A stretch of DNA of 64,000 nucleotides from Geodermatophilus obscurus DSM 43160 (GTDB taxonomy: Bacteria; Actinomycetota; Actinomycetes; Mycobacteriales; Geodermatophilaceae). Location of the stretch: the NCBI RefSeq assembly GCF_000025345.1, contig NC_013757.1:1054001-1118000 (forward strand), written 5' to 3'. A model generated the notes under the pieces. That model was given only the letters and a program-made list of their open reading frames with translations. It was not told where the DNA came from and ran no database searches. This document shows positions 34,864 to 44,008 of this stretch, piece after piece; position 1 is the first letter of the stretch, and every line of letters starts with the position of its first letter. Made by a program: the position numbers and the translations under genes.

Positions 34864-35498
34864 GCACGCGGGTGCTGGTGGTCGACGACCACCCGGTGGT
34901 GCGGGGCGGGCTGGTCGGCTGGCTCGACGCCCAGCCCGACCTGACGGTGGTGGGCGAGGCCTCCGACGGGCTCGAGGCCCTCGCGATGGTGGCGTCGCTG
35001 GACCCCGACGTCGTCCTGATGGACCTGCGGATGCCGCGGATGGACGGCGTGGCAGCGATCGAGAGGCTGGCGGGGACGCACCCCGGCGTCCGGGTGCTCG
35101 TGCTGACCACCTACGACACCGACGCCGACATCGTGCGGGCCGTCGCCGCCGGCGCCACCGGCTACCTGCTCAAGGACGCACCCCTGCCGCAGCTGGCCGA
35201 CGCCGTGCGCGCCGCGGCCCGAGGGGAGACGGTGCTCGCGCCGCCGGTGGCCGCGCGGCTGGTGTCGAGGCTGCGGGCGCCCGCGGCCGAGGCCCCGACC
35301 GCACGCGAGCTCGAGGTGCTGGCCGGCGTGGCACGCGGGCTCACCAATGCCGAGATCGGCCGGGAGCTGTTCATCGGCGAGGCGACGGTGAAGACCCACC
35401 TGCTGCGGGTGTTCGCGAAGCTCGGCGTCGACGACCGCACAAGGGCGGTGATGGTCGCCGTCGAGCGCGGCCTGCTGCCGGGACCGGGTCGCCGGTGA
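34860..35498 (+). CDS. NarL/LuxR family response regulator
   Basis: 212 residues from ATG 34860. Receiver domain: acidic pair in VVDDHP, phospho-acceptor Asp in DVVLMDLRMP, Thr in VLTTYDTD and Lys in GYLLKDA. C-terminal LuxR HTH: TARELEVLAGVARGLTNAEIGRELFIGEATVKTHLLRVFAKLGVDDRTRAV. Cognate to the adjacent kinase. The palindrome at 31771-31806 is a candidate binding site, which is untested. Overlaps GNAT start by the GTGA arrangement. Confidence 0.94.
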   Translation: MSTRVLVVDDHPVVRGGLVGWLDAQPDLTVVGEASDGLEALAMVASLDPDVVLMDLRMPRMDGVAAIERLAGTHPGVRVLVLTTYDTDADIVRAVAAGATGYLLKDAPLPQLADAVRAAARGETVLAPPVAARLVSRLRAPAAEAPTARELEVLAGVARGLTNAEIGRELFIGEATVKTHLLRVFAKLGVDDRTRAVMVAVERGLLPGPGRR

Positions 35499-35977
35499 GC
35501 GTCGTCGTCCGGCCGGCTTCCCCGGCCGACGCCGTCGTCCTCGCCGAGCTGAGCCGGGCGGCGATCGGGGCGGCCGAGGTCTACACACCGGCCCAGCGCG
35601 CGGCCTGGGCGTCGCGTCGTTCCGTGGCCGCGCACCTCCGGTTCATCGAGGTGACCCGCGTGCTGGTGGCCTCGGTGGACGGCGTCGTGGCCGGCTTCGC
35701 GTTGGTGGCGCTGGCACCGGTCGACGGGCTCGCGGCGGGGGAGGTCGACCAGCTGTTCGTGGACCCCGTCTCCGGTGGGCGCGGAGTGGCGCGGGCGCTG
35801 CTGTCGGCGGTCGAGTCGACCGCTCGGTCCTCCGGGCTGGCCTCGCTGGTGACGCACGCGTCGTGGCGGGCGGTCCCGGTGTTCGAGCGAGCCGGCTTCA
35901 GCCAGGTGGAGGTCGAGTCGGTGACCCTGGACGGCGAGGTCCTCACGCGTGCCCTGATGCTGAAGTCCCTCGCCTGA
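35495..35977 (+). CDS. GNAT family N-acetyltransferase
   Basis: 160 residues from GTG 35495, overlapping the regulator stop. GNAT core: VVRPASPADAVVLAELSRAAI at the N-terminus, the acetyl-CoA loop VDQLFVDPVSGGRGVARALLSAVE (Q/R-x-x-G-x-G/A-like SGGRGVA), and the C-terminal FERAGF. Substrate unknown. As the last gene of the exporter operon it could acetylate the exported compound or be unrelated cargo. Confidence 0.85.
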   Translation: MSVVVRPASPADAVVLAELSRAAIGAAEVYTPAQRAAWASRRSVAAHLRFIEVTRVLVASVDGVVAGFALVALAPVDGLAAGEVDQLFVDPVSGGRGVARALLSAVESTARSSGLASLVTHASWRAVPVFERAGFSQVEVESVTLDGEVLTRALMLKSLA

Positions 35978-36030
35978 GTGGTGCTCCGCAGCGCCCGCGG
36001 CACCTCTCTCCGGTGCCGGCGAGCCGCTCC

Positions 36031-36396
36031 CTACTGCTCGATACCGCGGCGCTCGGCGGTCAGCTCGCTCGGGGTGTCGCCGGTGTTCACCGTGGCGCTC
36101 GGCTCGACGAGGAGCAGTTGTGCGCCGTCGGGGGAGTACGGCTGGTGCGGGGTGCCCTTCGGGACCACGTACAGCTGCCCGGGCCCGAGGGTGACGTCGC
36201 CGTCGTCCATGCGGATGGTGAGCGAGCCGGAGAGGACCAGGAACACCTCGTCGGTCTCCGGGTGGCTGTGGCGGGTGAACTCGCCGCGGGTGTGGACGAC
36301 GCGCAGGTCGTAGTCGTTGAGGACGGCGACGGTGCGCGGCGACCACGGCTGGTCGATGGTGGCGAGGACGGCGGCGAGGTCGACGGGGTCCGGCAT
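36031..36396 (-). CDS. small cupin domain protein
   Basis: 121 residues from ATG 36396. A single cupin barrel: motif 1 TRHSHPETDEVFLVLSG with two His and a Glu as metal ligands, motif 2 GPGQLYVVPKGTPHQP with a third His. Cupins of this size are isomerases, dioxygenases or ligand sensors; the substrate is not deducible. Divergent from ychF across 54 bp, convergent with the GNAT gene. Confidence 0.85.
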   Translation of the reverse strand: MPDPVDLAAVLATIDQPWSPRTVAVLNDYDLRVVHTRGEFTRHSHPETDEVFLVLSGSLTIRMDDGDVTLGPGQLYVVPKGTPHQPYSPDGAQLLLVEPSATVNTGDTPSELTAERRGIEQ

Positions 36397-36450
36397 GGGG
36401 CCATCCTCGCCGTCCGGGCGCCGCTGTCCACGCCCGTAAGCTGGTCTCCC

Positions 36451-37524
36451 GTGAGTCTCACCATCGGGATCGTCGGGTTGCCCAACGTCGGCAAGTCGAC
36501 GCTGTTCAACGCGTTGACCAAGAACGACGTCCTGGCGGCGAACTATCCGTTTGCCACCATCGAGCCGAACGTCGGCGTGGTCGGCGTGCCGGACCCCCGC
36601 CTCGGCAGGCTGGCGGAGCTGTTCTCGTCGCAGAAGACGATCCCGGCGACGGTGTCCTTCGTCGACATCGCCGGCATCGTGCGCGGCGCCAGCGAGGGGC
36701 AGGGGCTGGGCAACAAGTTCCTGGCCAACATCCGCGAGAGCGACGCGATCTGCCAGGTGATCCGGGTGTTCACCGACCCCGACGTCGTCCACGTCGAGGG
36801 CAAGGTCAGCCCGGCCGACGACATCGAGACGATCAACACCGAGCTCGTCCTCGCCGACATGCAGACGCTGGAGAAGGCGATCCCGCGGCTGGAGAAGGAG
36901 TCGCGCAAGGACAAGGAGCGGGCGGCGCTGCTGGCCGCTGCCCTCGACGCCCAGAAGGTGCTGGACGAGGGAAAGACGCTGTTCTCCGCCGGCGTCGACC
37001 CCGAGCCGCTGCGCGAGCTGACCCTGTTGACCACCAAGCCGTTCCTCTACGTCTTCAACGTGGACGAGGAGGAGCTGGCCAACGAGGAGCTCATCTCCGA
37101 GCTGCGTGCCCTGGTGGCCCCGGCCGAGGCGATCCTCATGGACGCCAAGATCGAGGCCGAGCTTGCCGAGCTGCCCGAGGAGGAGGCCGCCGAGCTGCTC
37201 GCCGGCATCGGCCAGGAGGAGCCCGGCCTGCACCAGCTGGCCCGCATCGGCTTCGCCACCCTCGGCCTGCAGACCTACCTGACCGCCGGCCCCAAGGAGG
37301 CCCGCGCCTGGACCATCCCGATCGGCGCGACCGCCCCGCAGGCCGCCGGCGTCATCCACACCGACTTCCAGCGCGGCTTCATCAAGGCCGAGATCGTCTC
37401 CTACGACCAGCTGATCGAGGCCGGCTCGATGGCCGAGGCCAAGGCCCGCGGCTGGGTGCGCATGGAGGGCAAGGACTACGTCATGCAGGACGGCGACGTC
37501 GTGGAGTTCCGCTTCAACGTGTGA
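36451..37524 (+). CDS. ychF: ribosome-binding ATPase YchF
   Basis: 357 residues from GTG 36451. OBG-family NTPase with G1 GLPNVGKST at the start, G3 VDIAGIV, altered G4 (NVDE in FNVDEEEL) that favours ATP, and the C-terminal TGS-like domain ending YVMQDGDVVEFRFNV. It binds the ribosome and affects translation fidelity and stress responses. The start is fixed by the G1 motif lying at residue 8. Highly conserved housekeeping gene. Confidence 0.96.
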   Translation: MSLTIGIVGLPNVGKSTLFNALTKNDVLAANYPFATIEPNVGVVGVPDPRLGRLAELFSSQKTIPATVSFVDIAGIVRGASEGQGLGNKFLANIRESDAICQVIRVFTDPDVVHVEGKVSPADDIETINTELVLADMQTLEKAIPRLEKESRKDKERAALLAAALDAQKVLDEGKTLFSAGVDPEPLRELTLLTTKPFLYVFNVDEEELANEELISELRALVAPAEAILMDAKIEAELAELPEEEAAELLAGIGQEEPGLHQLARIGFATLGLQTYLTAGPKEARAWTIPIGATAPQAAGVIHTDFQRGFIKAEIVSYDQLIEAGSMAEAKARGWVRMEGKDYVMQDGDVVEFRFNV

Positions 37525-37531
37525 CTGGCGG

Positions 37532-38722
37532 TCACACCCGCCCCCGGAGGATGCGGCGGAAGTAGATCGCCGGGAGTGCGTAGCGGTCGAGGAACCAGGT
37601 CGATCGGCGGGGCTTGATCGGATCGAGGAACGGCACCGACGGGGACGGTCGCCCGTCGCGATCGACCTCGACGAGCACCAGCTTCCTGCGGCTCAGGGTG
37701 ATCGGGATGACCGTGTACCCGTCGTACCGCTGCACCGGTTCCCCGTTCCGGGCGGCTGCGATGTTCCGGGCCACGACGTCGACCTGCTTCCTCAGCGCTC
37801 CACCCGAGGGGCGGGTGGCGACGTCGGCGGCGTCGCCGATCGCCCAGATGGACTGGTGGCGGCGGGAACGCAGGGTGTGCGGATCGACGTCGACCAGGCC
37901 GGGCGCCGGGTCGGCGGCGAGGCCGGCGTCCGCGATCCAGCCCGGAGCCCGGTAGTGCGGGACCGCGTGGGCGAAGGCGACGTCCTCGAGCACCCGCCGG
38001 CCGGCGCCCGTCGCGACCGTGACGGCGTGGACGTCCCAGTCCACGCGCTCGATGCGCGCCTCGCGCAGCACCTCGACGCCGTAGGTCTCGAAGGTGCGGT
38101 CCAGGATCCCGTCTGCCTCCGGCACGCCTGTCGCGGTCGCAGCGGGCAGCACGAGCCGGACGTCGAGGTCCGGCAGCACACCTGCACGCCGCCAGTGGTC
38201 GCACGCCATGAGCAGCGGCTTGAGCGCCGTCGGACCGCAGGAGGCCGGCTCCGGCGGCACGGTGAACAGGACCGAGCCGGCGCGCAGCGACGTCAGTCTC
38301 GGCCACACCTGCGGCGCACTGCCCGGGACGTACGTGGAGGCCGCCCACCCGTCGTTGTACGCGGACTGCAGCCCCGGCGTGGCGTCCCAGTCCTCCACCA
38401 GGCCGGGGCACAGGACGAGCGTCGAGCAGTGCAGCGTGCGCCCTACGCGCGTCCGCACGGTCATGGCCGCTGGGTCGACCGCCTCGACGCTGTCGCGGAT
38501 CCACTCGCACCCGTCGGGGACGACGTCTCGCATCGGGCGCTCCAGGTCCGCCATCGCAGCCTGCCCGCCGCCGACGTAGTTGAGCAGCGGCTTGTACCGG
38601 TGCACCGGTTGAGGTGCCACGACGGTGACGCCCGGGGCGCCGTCGCGGCGCAGACGCGCCGCCAGGGAGATCCCGGCGTTGCCGCCGCCGACGATCAGCA
38701 CCTCGGAATGCTCCACGTCCAC
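37532..38722 (-). CDS. sulfide:quinone oxidoreductase-like FAD/NAD(P) flavoprotein
   Basis: 396 residues from GTG 38722 (another GTG at 38716). FAD-binding VLIVGGGNAGISLAARL at the N-terminus, a second Rossmann region, and IWAIGDAADV near 310. The SQR-type cysteine motif is present as VPPEPASCGPTALKPLLMA with Cys162, and VLCPG holds another Cys (105). It could oxidise sulfide or a persulfide to the quinone pool; the redox pair of cysteines is not certain. It lies 25 bp downstream of the broken sigma factor gene on the same strand. Confidence 0.78.
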   Translation of the reverse strand: MDVEHSEVLIVGGGNAGISLAARLRRDGAPGVTVVAPQPVHRYKPLLNYVGGGQAAMADLERPMRDVVPDGCEWIRDSVEAVDPAAMTVRTRVGRTLHCSTLVLCPGLVEDWDATPGLQSAYNDGWAASTYVPGSAPQVWPRLTSLRAGSVLFTVPPEPASCGPTALKPLLMACDHWRRAGVLPDLDVRLVLPAATATGVPEADGILDRTFETYGVEVLREARIERVDWDVHAVTVATGAGRRVLEDVAFAHAVPHYRAPGWIADAGLAADPAPGLVDVDPHTLRSRRHQSIWAIGDAADVATRPSGGALRKQVDVVARNIAAARNGEPVQRYDGYTVIPITLSRRKLVLVEVDRDGRPSPSVPFLDPIKPRRSTWFLDRYALPAIYFRRILRGRV

Positions 38723-38747
38723 TCCCCGGGAAGGCCACGGGACTCCG

Positions 38748-39618
38748 TCACCGCCGCAGCTCGGCCACCGCATCCAGCCTGCCGAGCTCGTGCGGGTTGC
38801 GCATCGCGTACGTCCGGGTGATGCAGCCGTCCTCGACGACGAAGGTGATCGCCGTGTCGAACTCGCCGCCCGGGTGGATCCGCGCGGCGACCGCGCCGTT
38901 GGTCAGCGGTGTGGTGATCTCCACGCCGGGGCGCCAGCTCCGCGAAGTGGGACAGCGCGGAGGCACCCGCTTGCGGCCCGCGACGGGACGGCGGGCGGCG
39001 GGGGCCAGATCTCCACTGTCCGCGACCACCACGACGTCGGGCGCGAGCGCGTCCATCAGACCCTGAACACAGCCCGCGGTGAGAGCGGCGAGGAACCGGT
39101 CCTCGACCCGCTGCTGCTCGGCGCGGGTCACCACCATCCGGGGTCGGCGCGCGGCCACGTGTTCCCGAGCCCGGTGCGCGATCTGCCGCACGGCGGCGCT
39201 CGACTCGCCCACCGCCTCGGCGATCTCGTCGTGCGACACGTCGAAGACCTCGTGCAGCACCAGGACCGCGCGCTCGGTCGGTCGGAACGTCTCGAGCACG
39301 GTCGGCATCGCGATCGGGACGCTCTCCGCCAGCTCGACGTCCTCGGCCACGTCCGGGTTGGTCAGCAGCGGCTCGGGGAGCCATTCCCCGACGTACTCCT
39401 CCCGACGGCGGGCCAGAGTGCGCATCCGGTCGAGCGCCTGGCGGGTGGCGATCCGCACCAGGTAAGCCCGCGCGTCGCGCACCACCACCCGGTCCGCCTC
39501 AGCCCACCGCAGCTGAGTCCTTCTGCACCACGTCCTCGGCATCGGCGGCCGAGCCGAGCATCTCGTAGGCGACGGTGAACAGCAGGCTGCGGTGGGTGAG
39601 GAACGGATCGTCGGTCAT
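38748..39618 (-). pseudogene. SigJ-type ECF sigma factor with a frameshift near 39515-39530
   Basis: The N-terminus from ATG 39618 (TDDPFLTHRSLLFTVAYEMLGSAADAEDVVQ) is a classic sigma-70 region 2 start, but the frame ends at 39499. Region 2 continues one frame over as LRWAEADRVVVRDARAYLVRIATRQALDRMR. Region 4 (DVSHDEIAEAVGESSAAVRQIAHRAREHV) and a SnoaL-like domain ending at 38748 follow. The total, 871 bases, is one more than a multiple of three. The join falls at GTGCAGAAGGACTCAGC. A downstream ATG (39542) gives a protein missing core region 2.1, so activity is doubtful. Either a real lesion or a one-base sequence error. Confidence 0.75.
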
Positions 39619-39835
39619 GCCGAGGGACGCCGTCCGCCGCCTGGGCCGCCAGCGGCGGCAGGCCGCAGGACGCCGAGAACTCCTGCGACCGGACCGCTAC
39701 TCGTTCAGCGCCAACCGTCACGAGCCAACCGGGATCGCCGGCCCGAGCGCTGGTCAACGCGCGTCTCCAAGCCTGCCAGAGGCTGCCCGGCCGGGCCGCC
39801 GACTCCCCGTCTCCCGGAACGGCTGACGTGCGGCC

Positions 39836-40600
39836 TCAGGGTCGGGGATGGTCCTGCTGGACCTCACGTGGGGGGAGTTCTTCGACGGTCACCGGCGCGG
39901 GCGTGGCGGGCCTGAAGACCCTCGCGGCGGCCGTGACCGTGCCCTTGAGGACGTGTTGCACGTAGTTCGCGGCGGCCATGGGACCCAGGCCGAAGGGCAG
40001 CAGCCCGGCCAGGAGCGGCGGTCCGACCGCCAGCGCCCACGCCCGCAGCATCTCCGACTGCGACGCGGCGATCTCCTGCCGCTCCTGCGCCGTCAGGGCC
40101 GCCAGAGCGTCGTAGGCACCGGCCTGCTCCAGCAGCCGCGCGTGGGGTCCCAGGATCGCGTCGGGGCGGATCCGCCCGGTCTTGTCCAGCTCGACCGCGC
40201 CGTCGGTGAGGACCAGCAGGACGGCGGTGCGGGTCAGCTCGGGGTCGGTGAGGTCCCTGTCGTAGAGCAGTCCCACCTTGATCACCGCGCTGACCGCCTC
40301 CTTGAGGACCTCCCGCAACGCGACCGGGAGGGCGGCAGCCGAGATCGCCGTTCCGTAGCCCGGGAGGATCGAGGGCAGGGAGTAGGAGACCGCTCGCGCC
40401 GCCCTGATCCGGTTTCCGCGCGTCACCTGGCCGACCAGCTCTCCCGGTGCGACCAGGGGCCTGCCCGCACGGACCTTGTCGACGACCTGCTGGGCCTCCT
40501 CGAGGGAGGGTTGGAGGGTGCGGTTGATCAGCGCCATCGCACGCTCGACGGTCGACTCGATGTCGAACTCCGGCTTGGGGAAGGTGAAACCGCTGCTCAT
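39836..40600 (-). CDS. hypothetical protein (254 aa), stress-region
   Basis: 254 residues from ATG 40600 with AGGAGA 5-10 bases upstream. N-terminal helical part (FDIESTVERAMALINRTLQPSLEEAQQVVDKVRAG), a central stretch with Gly/Ala-rich hydrophobic segments (SLPSILPGYGTAISAAALPVALREV), LLYDRDLTDPELTRTAVLLVLTDG, and a C-terminal hydrophobic segment (ALAVGPPLLAGLLPFGLGPMAAANYVQHVL). It may be membrane-associated; the layout resembles EcsC-like proteins but I cannot assign a family. The only member of its transcription unit. Confidence 0.65.
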   Translation of the reverse strand: MSSGFTFPKPEFDIESTVERAMALINRTLQPSLEEAQQVVDKVRAGRPLVAPGELVGQVTRGNRIRAARAVSYSLPSILPGYGTAISAAALPVALREVLKEAVSAVIKVGLLYDRDLTDPELTRTAVLLVLTDGAVELDKTGRIRPDAILGPHARLLEQAGAYDALAALTAQERQEIAASQSEMLRAWALAVGPPLLAGLLPFGLGPMAAANYVQHVLKGTVTAAARVFRPATPAPVTVEELPPREVQQDHPRP

Positions 40601-41024
40601 GTCGGTCTCCTGTCCGTTGGCGGCTCCCGAGGATCCCAGCGGGCCACTCGGCAACGGGGACCGCAGAGCGTGGGCGTCGAGACGAGTTCCAGCGCGGCGG
40701 CGTCACCTTCGTCGACTTCGTCCGCAAGGGCGACCTCATCGGCGCACGCCCGGCCCCGCGGCTGTCCACCTGGAACGGAGGAGAAGTCGGTGATGGGCAG
40801 CGCTGTGCACCCGGACAGCTCGCGTGGTGGTCGCCCGCCGAGCAGAGCACCCCGAGCGCGATGGGGTCGGACCAGTGAGCTCCTGAGAGTCCGACCGCCG
40901 GCGCGGCGTGACTGCGGACCTCCGAGAGACAGCAGAAAGCCGGCCGGACTGATCGGTCTGCCGGGGACGGTCGGCGCTACCGAGCCGGTCCCGTCACCGA
41001 CGGCAGCACCTCGCGCCCGCCGGC
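40601..41024. other. 424-bp region without a supported gene
   Basis: Short open frames exist on both strands, including an ATG at 40791 with GGAGGAG upstream, but their products are Arg/Pro/Ser-rich with no domain and look like noise. No hairpin of note was found. It should contain the promoter of the 254-aa gene. The stretch may be decayed sequence. Confidence 0.4.
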
Positions 41025-41246
41025 TCAGGAGGATCGGCAGATGCAGCCTCGAGCGATGGCGCCCTTGAGGGTGGCGTGACAGAACCGGAGCCCCATGGAG
41101 TCGTGACGGGCCACCGGGTGCGGACACACGGCGCAGGCTGCTCCGTCCAGCGGTTGGAATGCGTTGTCAGCCAGCTCCTGCATCCGCTCCACAGGGGACC
41201 TGACGTCGGCGGTGGTCATCGCGCGTGCCGTGGTGAAGCGGGTCAT
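41025..41246 (-). CDS. small Cys/His-rich protein ending RGCICR
   Basis: 73 residues. The C-terminal half, ACAVCPHPVARHDSMGLRFC...RGCICRSS, carries five Cys and two His in a spacing (CxxCxHPxxxHD...CxAT...RGCxCR) that suggests a small zinc ribbon. The same signature is known from many actinobacterial mini-proteins of unknown role. ATG (or GTG-like) start near 41246. Single-gene unit between two membrane-related genes. Confidence 0.65.
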   Translation of the reverse strand: MTRFTTARAMTTADVRSPVERMQELADNAFQPLDGAACAVCPHPVARHDSMGLRFCHATLKGAIARGCICRSS

Positions 41247-41404
41247 GACGGCCGCCTGACTCCGCCGTGATGTGGCGGGTAGAGGAACGCCGGAGCCGGC
41301 ACCGCATCGGAGCGGTGCACGAGGAGGACCGACACCGTCACGCTACGCCTGCAGGCCTGCCGGGGCTGGTCTCGAGGCGCGCACTGGACCGCGCCACCAG
41401 CGGT

Positions 41405-42472
41405 TCAGTCTCGGTGCGCCGTCGGTGCGGGGGGCTCCACTGTGTAGGCCAGTTGCTCGAGGACCGCGGCTGCGGCCTCCGGGTGCTCGCGCACTGTTCG
41501 GCGCAGCTCCGGTGTCCCGGGTCCGGACTTCGCGAGCCTGCCGCGGCGGTCGCGCAGCGGAACTGGCCACAGCGCCTGGATGGCGGCGTTGAGCTGTGCC
41601 CCCAGGATGATCGCGAACGCGATGAAGAAGGTGGCCAGCAGAAACGCGATCGGTGCGGCCAGCGCGCCGTAGGTGTAGCCGCTACCGGTCAACCAGTCGA
41701 GGTAGAGCCGCAGTCCGCTCGACCCGGCGAGGAAGACCAGCGCGGCGAGCAGCGCCCCGGGCAGTCCGCGGTACCACGGGGGCTTGAGCGGCAGCGCCAC
41801 CCTGTACAGCGTCGTGAGCGCCAGCAGCAGAACGAGGCCGAGCACCGGATAGTAGACCGTGTCGACGGCCGTGCCCGCGCTGTGCTGCCAGGAGTCGGGC
41901 AGCAGGGGCAGGACCCGCTCCGGTCCGAGCGCGAGGAGCGGCAGGACCAGGATCCCCGTGACGAGGCCGACGAGGTACATGAGCATCGACAGGGTCCGTT
42001 GCCAGATGAGGTTGCGCACCTCGTACTGGTCGTGGGCGCGGGTGATGGCGTCGACGAACGAGGCCATCGCCGACGAGCCGGACCAGAACGAGAGGACGAA
42101 CCCGACCGAGATGACCTCCGCGCGGGCGGTGCTGAGGACGTCGGCGACGGTCGGCGCGATGATCTCGTCGAGGGCGTTGCGGCTGAACACCCCGCCGGTG
42201 AGGTCGATGATCCACTGCTGCACCGCCGCGATGGTGTCGGGCCCGAATGCGCCGCCGACGTAGCCGAGGATGCCGAAGAGCCCGAGGAGCAGCGGCGGCA
42301 GTGAGAGCGTCTGCCAGAACGCCGCGGCCGCCGACTCGGTGAAGATGTCGTCGTTCCAGGCGTTGCCCATCGTGCGCCGCACCAACCGGTGGGCGGCGCT
42401 GCGCCGTGACGCGGGCCCGGGAGTCGTGGCCTCGGCGCCGGTACCCGTCCCGTCGCTGCGCTCCTCCGCCAT
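41405..42472 (-). CDS. YihY/BrkB family inner membrane protein
   Basis: 355 residues. Five to six hydrophobic helices spread over residues 45-300, with family landmarks: RRTMGNAWNDDIFTESAAAAFWQTLSLPPLLLGLFGILGYV, ISVGFVLSFWSGSSAMASFVDAITRAHD, YGALAAPIAFLLATFFIAFAIILGAQLNAAI near the end. Formerly misnamed ribonuclease BN; true function unknown. A charged cytoplasmic tail with Pro ends the protein. ATG start at 42472. Confidence 0.88.
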   Translation of the reverse strand: MAEERSDGTGTGAEATTPGPASRRSAAHRLVRRTMGNAWNDDIFTESAAAAFWQTLSLPPLLLGLFGILGYVGGAFGPDTIAAVQQWIIDLTGGVFSRNALDEIIAPTVADVLSTARAEVISVGFVLSFWSGSSAMASFVDAITRAHDQYEVRNLIWQRTLSMLMYLVGLVTGILVLPLLALGPERVLPLLPDSWQHSAGTAVDTVYYPVLGLVLLLALTTLYRVALPLKPPWYRGLPGALLAALVFLAGSSGLRLYLDWLTGSGYTYGALAAPIAFLLATFFIAFAIILGAQLNAAIQALWPVPLRDRRGRLAKSGPGTPELRRTVREHPEAAAAVLEQLAYTVEPPAPTAHRD

Positions 42473-43052
42473 CTTCCCAGCATGCGCGCGCGGCCGGCAG
42501 TCGTCCTCCGGGACTCTCGCGGGTCACGACTGCGGGCAGTGCTCGTCCACCGGACGACCACGCGGTCCGCGCGCCGGAGATCCGGGCCTGTCCTCGGCTC
42601 GACCAGCCCGTGCGACGTCGGCGGAGGGAGGAGCGGTCATCCCGCTGCAGCCAACGGTGACCGGTCCGAGTTCCCCAGGGGATCCCGGATTCGTCGCCGC
42701 GACAACGGACACCCGCGCACGGCACGGGGAGGTGGCTCGGTCTCGCGTCACCGGCCCGCAGCAGTCCGCACGACGTTCGTCCACGGTCGACGACGTCCAA
42801 CGACGTGGCCACCACGTCGGCCCCCTCGACCGCCTGCGCTCGGCGGCGGCCCGCGAAGTCACCGCGCTCCGGAGTCCCCGGCCGTTCTCGTGGTGCTGGG
42901 GCCTGGTGGGTCCGAGCCGCGGAGCAGTCGGTTCTCCGCGCCGTGCGGCCCCCTGCGCCGGCCCGCTCCGAGGTGCGCCCTTCCGGACCGGCTAGTTCCT
43001 GTGGTGTGCTCACCCCCCTTTCTGCTTGCCACGGAACAGCGATGGAGACGCC
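42473..43052. other. 580-bp gene-free region upstream of the hydrolase/monooxygenase pair
   Basis: No frame with convincing composition on either strand. The region holds the promoters of the divergent YihY gene and the hydrolase gene. Base composition stays high in GC. It is among the longest non-coding gaps in the window and shows no inverted repeat long enough to report. Confidence 0.45.
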
Positions 43053-43886
43053 GTGACCACTCCCACCACGCACCCGCAGCGGACCGTCCAGGTCGGCGAC
43101 ATCTCCGTCGCGGTCCAGGAGTACGGCGAGGGTGAACCGCTGCTGATCGTGAACGGGACGACGCAGTCCCTCGGCTTCTGGGCCGAGCCGGCGCCGGTCC
43201 TGGCCAGCCGCCACCGCGTGGTCACCTACGACCTGCGCGGCATGGGCGGGTCCGAGCGGGGCTCGGGGGAGATCAGCGTCGCCTCGCTGGCGGAGGACGC
43301 CCGGGGGCTGCTCGAGGCGCTCGACATCGAGCGGGCACACGTCCTGGGCTACTCCCTGGGCAGCGCCATCGCGCAGGAGCTCGCGCTGGCCGCTCCGGAG
43401 CGGGTGGCCTCGCTCGTCCTCTACTGCACCTGGGCCCGCACCGACGGCTTCCAGCGCGCGGTCATCACGGGGCTCGCGCACCCGTGGCGCACCGGCGACA
43501 TGGAGGCCGCGCTCGGGGCCCTCGGCATCGCCTTCTCACCGCAGCTGCTCGACAGCCCGGAGTTCGGCGAGCTCGTCGAGCAGCTGCTGCCACTGTTCCC
43601 GAGCACCGAGCAGCAGGTCCGGACCACCGTGGAGCAGTGGGACGCCGACCTGGCCCACGACACGCTCGACCGGATCGGCGGCATCACGGCGCCCACCCTC
43701 GTCATCGCCGGCGAGCAGGACCTGCTCACCCCGCCATGGCACGGCCGCCAGGTGGCCGAGTCGATCCCTGGGGCGAGGCTGCACATGTTCACCGGCCCGG
43801 GCTCCAGCCACGCCCTCGGCGTCGAGCGCGCCGAGGAGTTCCTGCCCCTGGTGCAGGATTTCCTCGCCGAGCACCCGCTCTCCTGA
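43053..43886 (+). CDS. alpha/beta hydrolase
   Basis: 277 residues from GTG 43053 (GGAG about 6 bases upstream). Alpha/beta fold with nucleophile elbow GYSLGSA, catalytic Asp in GEQDLLTP and His in SSHALGVERAEEFL; oxyanion region NGTTQSLGFW. The neighbouring Baeyer-Villiger-type monooxygenase starts 122 bp downstream, a pairing known for ketone degradation, where the hydrolase opens the ester or lactone made by the monooxygenase. That role is inference. Confidence 0.88.
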   Translation: MTTPTTHPQRTVQVGDISVAVQEYGEGEPLLIVNGTTQSLGFWAEPAPVLASRHRVVTYDLRGMGGSERGSGEISVASLAEDARGLLEALDIERAHVLGYSLGSAIAQELALAAPERVASLVLYCTWARTDGFQRAVITGLAHPWRTGDMEAALGALGIAFSPQLLDSPEFGELVEQLLPLFPSTEQQVRTTVEQWDADLAHDTLDRIGGITAPTLVIAGEQDLLTPPWHGRQVAESIPGARLHMFTGPGSSHALGVERAEEFLPLVQDFLAEHPLS

Positions 43887-43958
43887 CGAGCGACGGAGGG
43901 GGTCGACAGGTCCGCGGGGGCCTCATCCGGGCCGCTGCGGTTCCACAAGCACTCCAGC

Positions 43959-43977
43959 CAGACCTTAGTGTGGTCTG
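43959..43977. promoter_or_regulatory. inverted repeat upstream of the monooxygenase
   Basis: CAGACC-ttagtgt-GGTCTG, two perfect 6-bp arms separated by 7 bases, 31 bases upstream of the monooxygenase ATG. It may be an operator or part of the promoter (TTAGTG resembles a -10). Confidence 0.45.
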
Positions 43978-44008
43978 CGTCACTCCCCGGACACTGGAGG
44001 TCCCCCTC

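Noticed and set aside
40601-41024. Short plus-strand frame with GGAGGAG before an ATG near 40791
   Set aside because: Product Arg/Pro/Ser-rich without domain and no sign of conserved coding; kept only as a note.
42473-43052. Overlapping short frames on both strands
   Set aside because: No coherent composition; better explained as promoter and spacer DNA.
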